Below, one piece after another: positions 57,170 through 64,000 of a DNA stretch of 64,000 nt. The position numbers were made by a program, and so were the translations under genes. The stretch's first letter is position 1, and every line of letters begins with the position of its first letter. Origin of the DNA: Eurosta solidaginis. Taxonomy: Eukaryota; Arthropoda; Insecta; Diptera; Tephritidae. The stretch spans positions 246,760,978 to 246,824,977 of the forward strand of contig NC_090320.1 in assembly GCF_040869045.1 (NCBI RefSeq). Reading direction: 5' to 3'. Below the pieces are notes generated by a model that was not told where the DNA came from, made no database searches, and saw nothing but the letters and a program-made list of their open reading frames with translations.

Positions 57170-58162
57170 TTACATGAATCTGAAATCGTAAAGTTTTCGT
57201 GGTAACAGTGATGATGATGATGAAGGTTCATCTTCAAAAAGTCTTCCAACAATACCACCAACTCTGTATCAAAGTCCAGATTATTTAAATGACTTCGATA
57301 TCGGTACCGTAAATAATGAGTTTTTGCGATCTGAGCAAGTCAACGAAATAATTCGTCGAGGTCATCAAAAGTGTCCTGTTATTTTTCCACGTAATCGTCA
57401 TGACGACGAATTTCCTACCTCATTTGTTAAACAGAATCTTACCAAATGGAGTGAAAGTGGAGCGTGACTGGTTGGTGTGGAGTGCCAGTAGCAATGCTTT
57501 TTATTGCCTACTATGTCGTCTGTTAAGCACCAATACTTTAAATCGACCTAAAATTTGTTGTCCTGGCGGATATTCGAAATTTCAGGTGTGGAAGCAGCTG
57601 TACGATAAACTGCCAGCACACAAAAATACTCAAGATCACATTAAATGTTATATTCAATGGCGATCTTTACAAAATCTAATTCAAAAGGAGGAGGATCAAT
57701 GAACAGCTAATCACTGAAACTCAAAAGTGGAAACAAATTTTATAAAGAATTTTGGACACTATTTTATTTTTGGGTGAAAGAGGCCTAGGTTTAACAGGCG
57801 AAGTATATATCTTGGTGAACGAAACAATCGACATTTTTTGGGCATCTAAGATCTCATAAGCCATTATGATCCGATACTTAGAGAGAAAGTTAGGATTTCA
57901 CAACAGCACCACAAACGTTTACAAGTTCACTATCTTTCCCCAGACATTCAGAACGAGTTTATAGAAATTTATGCAAATCACGTGAGGGAAACTATATTAG
58001 ATCAACGCAAAAAAGCCAAGAATTTTGCTAATATCTTTGAGGCTATGCCTGATGCTAATAACGTTGACTACGTTCATTTTGCGCTAACTCCGTTTCAATT
58101 CGAAAGCAATAAATTTTACAATTCAAGAACGGTTTTTGGCTTTCGTGAATTGTAACCAAAAC
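57170..58162 (+). pseudogene. hAT transposase remnant 2, N-terminal part (TTF-type zinc finger)
   Basis: Begins with an acidic stretch (SDDDDEGSSSKS, 57210) and PDYLNDFDIGTVNNEF, then frameshifts near 57400 into PNGVKVERDWLVWSASSNAF, CLLCRLL and GYSKFQVWKQLYDKLPAHKN, a TTF-type zinc finger. After further frame changes: RILDTILFLGERGLGLTGE (57755) and RLQVHYLSPDIQNEF (57918), typical of the DUF4371-type domain of ZMYM/hAT proteins. It ends where a Helentron is inserted. At least four frame or stop lesions. Confidence 0.8.
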
Positions 58163-61143
58163 ACAAGTAAGGAAGGTTAAGTTCGGGTGTAACCAAACAT
58201 TACATACTCAGTTGAGAGCTATGGTGACAACATAAGGGAAAATAACCATGTAGGAAAATGAACCGAGGGAAACCCTGGAATGTGTTTGTATGACATGTGT
58301 ATCAAATGGAAGGTATTAAAGAGTATTTTAAGAGGGAGTGGGCCATAGTTCTATAGGTGGACGCCATTTAGGGATATCGCCATAAAGGTGGACCAGGGGT
58401 GACTTTAGAATGCGTTTGTACGATATGGGTATCAAATGAAAGGTGTTAATGAGTATTTTAAAAGGGAGTAATCCTTAGTTCCATAGGTGGACGCCGTTTC
58501 GAGATATCGCCATAAAGGTGGACCAGGGGTGACCCTAGAATTTGTTTGTACAATATGGGCATCAAACGAATGGTGTTAATGAGTATTTTAAAAGGGAGTG
58601 GGCCTTAGCTCTATAGGTGGATGCCGTTTCGAAATATCGCCATAAAAGTGGACCAGGGGTGACTCTAGAATGTGTTTGTAAGATATGGGTATCAAATTAA
58701 AGGTATTAATGAGGGTTTTAAAAGGAAGTGGTGGTTCTTGTATAGGTGGTCGCCTTTTCGAGATATCGCCATAAAGGTGGACCAGGGGTGACTTTAGAAT
58801 GCGTTTGTACGATATGGGTATCAAATGAAAGGTGTTAATGAGTATTTTAAAAGGGAGTGGGCCTTAGCTCTATAGGTGGATGCCGTTTCGAAATATCGCC
58901 ATAAAAGTGGACCAGGGTTGACTCTAGAATGCGTTTGTACGATATGGGTATCAAATGAAAGGTGTTAATGAGTATTTTAAAAGGGAGTAATCCTTAGTTC
59001 CATAGGTGGACGCCGTTTCGAGATATCGCCATAAAGGTGGACCAGGGGTGACCCTAGAATTTGTTTGTACAATATGGGCATCAAACGAATGGTGTTAATG
59101 AGTATTTTAAAAGGGAGTGGGCCTTAGCTCTATAGGTGGATGCCGTTTCGAAATATCGCCATAAAAGTGGACCAGGGTTGACTCTAGAATGCGTTTGTAC
59201 GATATGGGTATCAAATGAAAGGTGTTAATGAGTATTTTAAAAGGGAGTAATCCTTAGTTCCATAGGTGGACGCCGTTTCGAGATATCGCCATAAAGGTGG
59301 ACCAGGGGTGACCCTAGAATTTGTTTGTACAATATGGGCATCAAACGAATGGTGTTAATGAGTATTTTAAAAGGGAGTGGGCCTTAGCTCTATAGGTGGA
59401 TGCCGTTTCGAAATATCGCCATAAAAGTGGACCAGGGGTGACTCTAGAATGTGTTTGTAAGATATGGGTATCAAATTAAAGGTATTAATGAGGGTTTTAA
59501 AAGGAAGTGGTGGTTCTTGTATAGGTGGTCGCCTTTTCGAGATATCGCCATAAAGGTGGACCAGGGGTGACTTTAGAATGCGTTTGTACGATATGGGTAT
59601 CAAATGAAAGGTGTTAATGAGTATTTTAAAAGGGAGTAATCCTTAGTTCCATAGGTGGACGCCGTTTCGAGATATCGCCATAAAGGTGGACCAGGGGGGA
59701 CTCCAGAATGAGTTTGTACGATATGGGTATCAAATTAAAGGCATTAATGAGAGTTTTAAAAGGGAGTGGTGGTAGTTGTATATGTGAAGGCGTTTTCCAG
59801 ATATCGACCAAAATGTGGACCAGGGTGACCCAGAACATCATCTGTTGGATTCCGCTAATTTATTTATATATGTAATACCTGCCAAGATTTTAATGGTTTT
59901 TTATTTCGCCCTGCAGAACTTTTTCATTTTCTTCTACATAATATGGTAGGTGTCACAACCATTTTATAAAGTTTTTTCTAAAGTTATATTTCGCGTCAAT
60001 AAAACAATCCAATTACCTTACCATGTTTCATCCCTTTTTTCGTATTTGGTATAGAATTATGGCATTTTTTTCATTTTTCGTAATTTTCGATATCGAAAAA
60101 GTGGGCGTGGTCATAGTCGGATTTCGTTCATTTTTTATACCAAGATAAAGTGACTTGAAGTAAGCACGTGAACTAAGTTCATTAAAGATATGTCGATTTT
60201 TGCTCAAGTTATCGTGTTAACGGCCTTGCGGAAGGACAGACGGACGACTGTGTATAAAAACTGGGCGTGGCATCAATCGATTCCTCCCATTTTCACAGAA
60301 AACAGTTAACGTCATAAAATCTATGCCCCTACCAAATTTCAAAAGGATTGGTTAATTTTTGTTCGACTTATGGCATTAAAAGTATCCTAGACAAATTAAA
60401 TGAAAAAGGGCGGAGCCACGCCCATTTTGAAAATTTCTTTTATTTTTGTATTTTGTTGCATCACATCATTACTGGAGTTGAATATTGACATAATTTACTT
60501 ATATACTGTAAAGATATTAAATTTTTTGTTAAAATTTTACTTAAAAAAATTTTTTTTTAAAAGTGGGCGTGGTCCTTCTCCGATTTCGCTAATTTTTATT
60601 AAGCGTACATATAGTAATAGGAGTAACGTTCCTGCCAAATTTCATCATGATAACTTCAACGACTGCCAAATTACAGCTTGTACAAATTTTAAATTACCTT
60701 CTTTAAAAGTGGGCGGTGCCACGCCCATTGTCCAAAATTTTACTAATTTTCTATTCTGCGTCATAAGTTCAACTCATCTACCAAGTTTCGTCGCTTTATC
60801 TGTCTTTTGTAATGAATTATCGCACTTTTTCGGTTTTTCGAAATTTTCGATATCGAAAAAGTGGGCGTGGTTATAGTCCGATATCGGTCATTTTAAATAG
60901 TGATCTGTGATGAGTGCTCAGGAACCTACATACCAAATGTCATCAAGATACCTTTAAATTTACTCAAATTATCGTGTTAACGGACGGACGGACGGACATG
61001 GCTCAATCAAATTTTTTTTCGATCCTGATTATTTTGATATATGGAAGTCTATATCTATCTCGATTCCTTTATATATGTACAACCAACCGTTATCCAATCA
61101 AACTTAATATACTCTGTGAGCTCTGCTCAACTGAGTATAAAAA
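58163..61143 (-). mobile_element. DINE-1/Helentron-like element, copy C, with expanded satellite
   Basis: 3' end at 58163 (ACAAGTAAGG), hairpin GTTCGGGTGTAACCAAAC at 58181-58198 with one mismatch in the stem. Subterminal ATACTCAGTTGAG at 58203-58216 is matched by CTCAACTGAGTAT at 61126-61138. (GGAC)n at 60983-61000. The central satellite takes up half the element. It sits inside the hAT-2 gene, so it moved after that transposon had arrived. No coding capacity. Confidence 0.68.
58255..59830. repeat. 130-bp satellite with higher-order duplication, inside Helentron copy C
   Basis: About twelve 130-bp units. Unit starts (GTGGACCAGG) fall at about 58388, 58517, 58647, 58776 and onward. The segment 58588-58824 recurs essentially unchanged at 59367-59603, an offset of 779 bp (six units), and 260-bp (two-unit) blocks are repeated between them, for example GGGTTGACTCTAGAATGCG near 58914 and 59174. 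This shows recent block amplification. Confidence 0.88.
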
Positions 61144-62170
61144 TGGTCAGAAAATCGCTGATCTAATTATCTAGGTAAACATGAAATCCCATTAAAAGAT
61201 TATCGAGCACAAGGGTACGATAACGGCGCCAATATGAAAGCAGCTTACAACGGAGCACTAGGTCACATTGTCGACAAAAACTCGAATGCTGATTACTCGC
61301 CTTGTGCAACCCACAGTCTGAATTTATGTGGTGTTGATGCTGCAGAATGTTGTACGGCTGCAATTACTTTCTGCGGAGTTGTACAAAAATGTTTTACTAT
61401 TTTCAGCAGCAGTCCACACAGTCTTTCAGACACTAGGTGGTCGACTAGATTGAGGCAATCAGGCCATTCGCAAACCATGTTCCAGGATTAACACAAGAAC
61501 TAAACGCATTACTTAAGCTAAATTTGACTGGCCAAGCATACGGAGATATTAACGGCATTCTCAAGTACATCAACAAGTTCGAATGTATCTTGCTGTCCTC
61601 AATTTGGTTCAAAATACTGACTACCATTAATGAAAGAAACGTAGTCCTCCAAGCTAGAGACGCCACCATAGATATTGAGGTCCGACATCTAGATGCCTTA
61701 TTAGCTGATTTGAAGTTGATCAGGAACCAATGGGAAACAATTTTAAACGAATGAAAAACATTCGAAAGAGAAAAGCCAAAAGACGTTCTGATGATAATTT
61801 AAATGAGATGATTACGGATGATTCAGAGTCTGACTTTAACAATACATTCCTGGTAATCGTTGATTTGGTAATCACTGGCATTACTGAACGATTTGTAGCT
61901 ATGAGAAATTTGAACGAGGCGTTTTGTGGCAATTTGAAGACATGGATGAAACTACGCTTCGAGCGAGCGTAGCAAAATTTGTCGAAAAATACAAGTCGGA
62001 CATTTCTGAAAGTTTGGAATGTGAAATAATTCACTTGAAACACATTTACGAAGCAAATTTTAATAAAGGTCTGTCACCATTGGAATTGCTAAATGCCATC
62101 TACATATCTGTATACAATTTTCCCCAACATTTGTGTTGCTTTACGTATCTTTTGCACTATACACTCAGAG
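61144..62170 (+). pseudogene. hAT transposase remnant 2, C-terminal part
   Basis: Continues the gene interrupted at 58162: LGKHEIPLKDYRAQGYDNGA (61172), SPCATHSLNLCGVDAAECC (61299), SLSDTRWSTRLR (61423), GILKYINKFECILLSSIWFK (61555), VLQARDATIDIEVRHLDALL, FVEKYKSDIS, LSPLELLNAIY (62075) and the start of the dimerisation block IFPNICVALRIF (62110-62145). The block ends there, and foreign sequence beginning ACTCAGAGAAAAGCG follows. Multiple frameshifts (near 61490, 61754, 61930, 62090). The terminal inverted repeats of this hAT were not found. Confidence 0.82.
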
Positions 62171-62521
62171 AAAAGCGCCGTTCTAAAATCCAGCACCACC
62201 GCACTCAATTCAAGCTTTTCATGTTCTTACATTTTTTGTCTTGAAAAACGAACGACCTGTTCTCAAAACAACAACTTTGTTCTTGAACTGACAACCATTT
62301 TCTTGAAAAGGGAATGGCTGGTCTTAAAATATGAACAAATGTTCTATTAATGAGAACAATGTTCTTAAATTAAGAACAATGTTCTTAAATTAAGTTCAAG
62401 AAAAAAGAAACGGTATAATTCGTGTGCACTACAAGCTACCAAGCAGTTGTACTGGCCCAGCGGCTATGATGTTGCGGTTGCGATCGTGTGGCGCGAGTTC
62501 GATCGCCGTCAAACTCTGAAG
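62171..62521. repeat. GTTCTT/AAGAAC-rich repeat and a tRNA-like block
   Basis: 62230-62400 holds short diverged repeats of GTTCTTAAATTAAGAACAAT, a self-complementary unit (two clean copies at 62348-62394). 62445-62515 has a tRNA-like segment with a B-box-like GAGTTCGATCG at 62498, possibly a second SINE family. Helentron copy D begins immediately after. Confidence 0.4.
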
Positions 62522-64000
62522 TTTTTATACTCAGTTGAGCAGAGCTCACAGAGTATATTAAGTTTGATTGGATAACGGTTGGTTGTACATATATAAAGGA
62601 ATCGAGATAGATATAGACTTCCATATATCAAAATAATCAGGATCGAAAAAAAATTTGATTGAGCCATGTCCGTCCGTCCGTCCGTCCGTCCGTTAACACG
62701 ATAACTTGAGTAAATTTTGAGGTATCTTGATGAAATTTGGTATGTAGGTTCCTGAGCACTCATCTCAGATCGCTATTTAAAATGAACGATATCGGACTAT
62801 AACCACGCCCACTTTTTCGATATCAAAAATTTCGAAAAACCGAAAAAGTGCGATAATTCATTACAAAAGACCGATAAAGCGACGAAACTTGGTAGATGAG
62901 TTGAACTTATGACGCAAAATAGAAAATTAGTAAAATCTTGGACAATGGGCGTGGCACCGCCCACTTTTAAAAGAAGGAAATTTAAAATTTTTGCAAGCTG
63001 TAATTTGGCAGTCGTTGAAGATATCATAATGAAATTTGGCAGAAACGTTATTCTTATTACTATATGTACGCTTAATAAAAATTAGCAAAATCGGAGAAGG
63101 ACCACGCCCACTTTTAAAAAAAATTTTTTTTAAAGTAAAATTTTAACAAAAAATTTAATATCTTTACAGTATATAAGTAAATTATGTCAAGATTCAACTC
63201 CAGTAATGATATGGTGCAACAAAATACAAAAATAAAAGAAAATTTAAAAATGGGCGTGGCTCCGCCCTTTTTCATTTAATTTGTCTAGGATACTTTTAAC
63301 GCCATAAGTCGAACAAAAATTAACTAATCCTTTTGAAATTTGGTAGGGGCATAGATTTTATGGCGGTAACTGTTTTCTGTGAAAATGGGCGAAATCGGTT
63401 GATGTCACGCCCAGTTTTTATACACAGTCGTCCGTCTGTCCTTCCGCATGGCCGTTAACACGATAACTTGAGCAAAAATCGATATATCTTTACTAAACTC
63501 AGTTCACGTACTTATCTGAACTCACTTTATCTTGGCATGAAAAATGAACGAAATCCGACTATGACCACGCCCACTTTTTCGATATCGAAAATTACGAAAA
63601 ATGAAAAAAATGCCATAATTCTATACCAAATACGAAAAAAGGGATGAAACATGGTAATTGGATTGGTTTATTGACGCGAAATATAACTTTAGAAACAACT
63701 TTATAAAATGGTTGTGACACCTACCATAGTAAGTAGAAGAAAATGAAAACGTTCTGCAGGGCGAAATAAAAAACCCTTAAAATCTTGGCAGGTATTACAT
63801 ATATAAATAAATTAGCGGTATCCAACAGATGATGTTCTGGGTCACCCTGGTCCACATTTTGGTCGATATCTGTAAAACGCCTTCACATATACAACTACCA
63901 CCACTCCCTTTTAAAACTCTCATTAATACCTTTAATTTGATACCCATATCGTACAAACTCATTCTAGAGTCACCCCTGGTCCACCTTTATGCCGATATTT
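62522..64000 (+). mobile_element. DINE-1/Helentron-like element, copy D (cut by the window end)
   Basis: 5' end TTTTTATACTCAGTTGAGC at 62522 and (GTCC)n at 62667-62693. Then the same core as copy C, closely similar by eye, up to the start of the 130-bp satellite at 63840-64000. Its 3' hairpin end is outside the window. Confidence 0.68.

Noticed and set aside
58588..59841. Repeated minus-strand frames of 71-78 codons with identical sequence
   Set aside because: They read through the 130-bp Helentron satellite. Identity reflects block duplication, and similar frames occur in copies A and B without conservation of a start or end.

Overview
The window looks like a repeat-dominated stretch of a dipteran genome, most likely a true fruit fly (Tephritidae) or a close relative. 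The evidence is AT-rich DNA, short GT-AG introns of 58-74 bp, an errantivirus, DINE-1/Helentron-like elements and tRNA-derived SINEs. The species call is inference. I found no bacterial genes, rRNA genes, functional tRNA genes or CRISPR array. Only two short stretches look like host protein-coding exons: a first coding exon on the minus strand at 46810-47179 and a signal-peptide exon on the plus strand at 40530-40618. Most of the rest is transposable elements of several ages, often nested, or unassigned intergenic or intronic DNA.

Layout, 1-19 kb: two palindromic MITE-like elements (446-932, 2878-3233), three SINE copies (2092-2390, 6290-6478, 9473-9824), a decayed LINE reverse transcriptase on the minus strand (4085-5339), and two DINE-1-like Helentron copies in opposite orientation (7271-9472, 16292-17672). 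There are also two long degenerate minisatellites (10430-10945, 14350-15650).

19-29 kb: a broken, intron-containing transposase-like gene (19105-22551) is split by a 1.7-kb insertion that itself holds nested inverted-repeat elements. Next is a foldback-like structure with arms at 23154-23925 and 27888-28757, each built of tandem subrepeats. Between the arms lies the tail of a LINE, and a hAT transposon with terminal inverted repeats and target duplication (24567-26785) is inserted in that tail.

29-39 kb: a minus-strand LINE (from about 28830 to 38690) has been interrupted by a young, nearly intact errantivirus (29051-37563; LTRs differ at 2 of 414 bases; TATA duplication) and separately by a SINE (37773-38136; 12-bp duplication).

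39-49 kb: a 300-bp duplicated repeat, the two candidate host exons, a second Helentron-like element (about 41535-42725), and more LINE remains.

49-64 kb: a second LTR retrotransposon of Ty3/gypsy type, AT-rich, env-less and carrying several disabling mutations (49238-54260; CACG duplication). It is followed by a hexanucleotide microsatellite, and then a hAT remnant (57170-62170) split by a 3-kb Helentron with an expanded 130-bp satellite. A further Helentron copy in the other orientation runs off the window end.

The genes do not form a pathway. Each element carries its own mobility functions: gag, protease, RT, RNase H, integrase and env for the retroelements, and transposase for the hAT copies. 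The Helentron, SINE and MITE copies are non-autonomous. The nesting order gives relative ages: the LINE and hAT-2 remnants are older than the errantivirus, SINE and Helentron insertions inside them.
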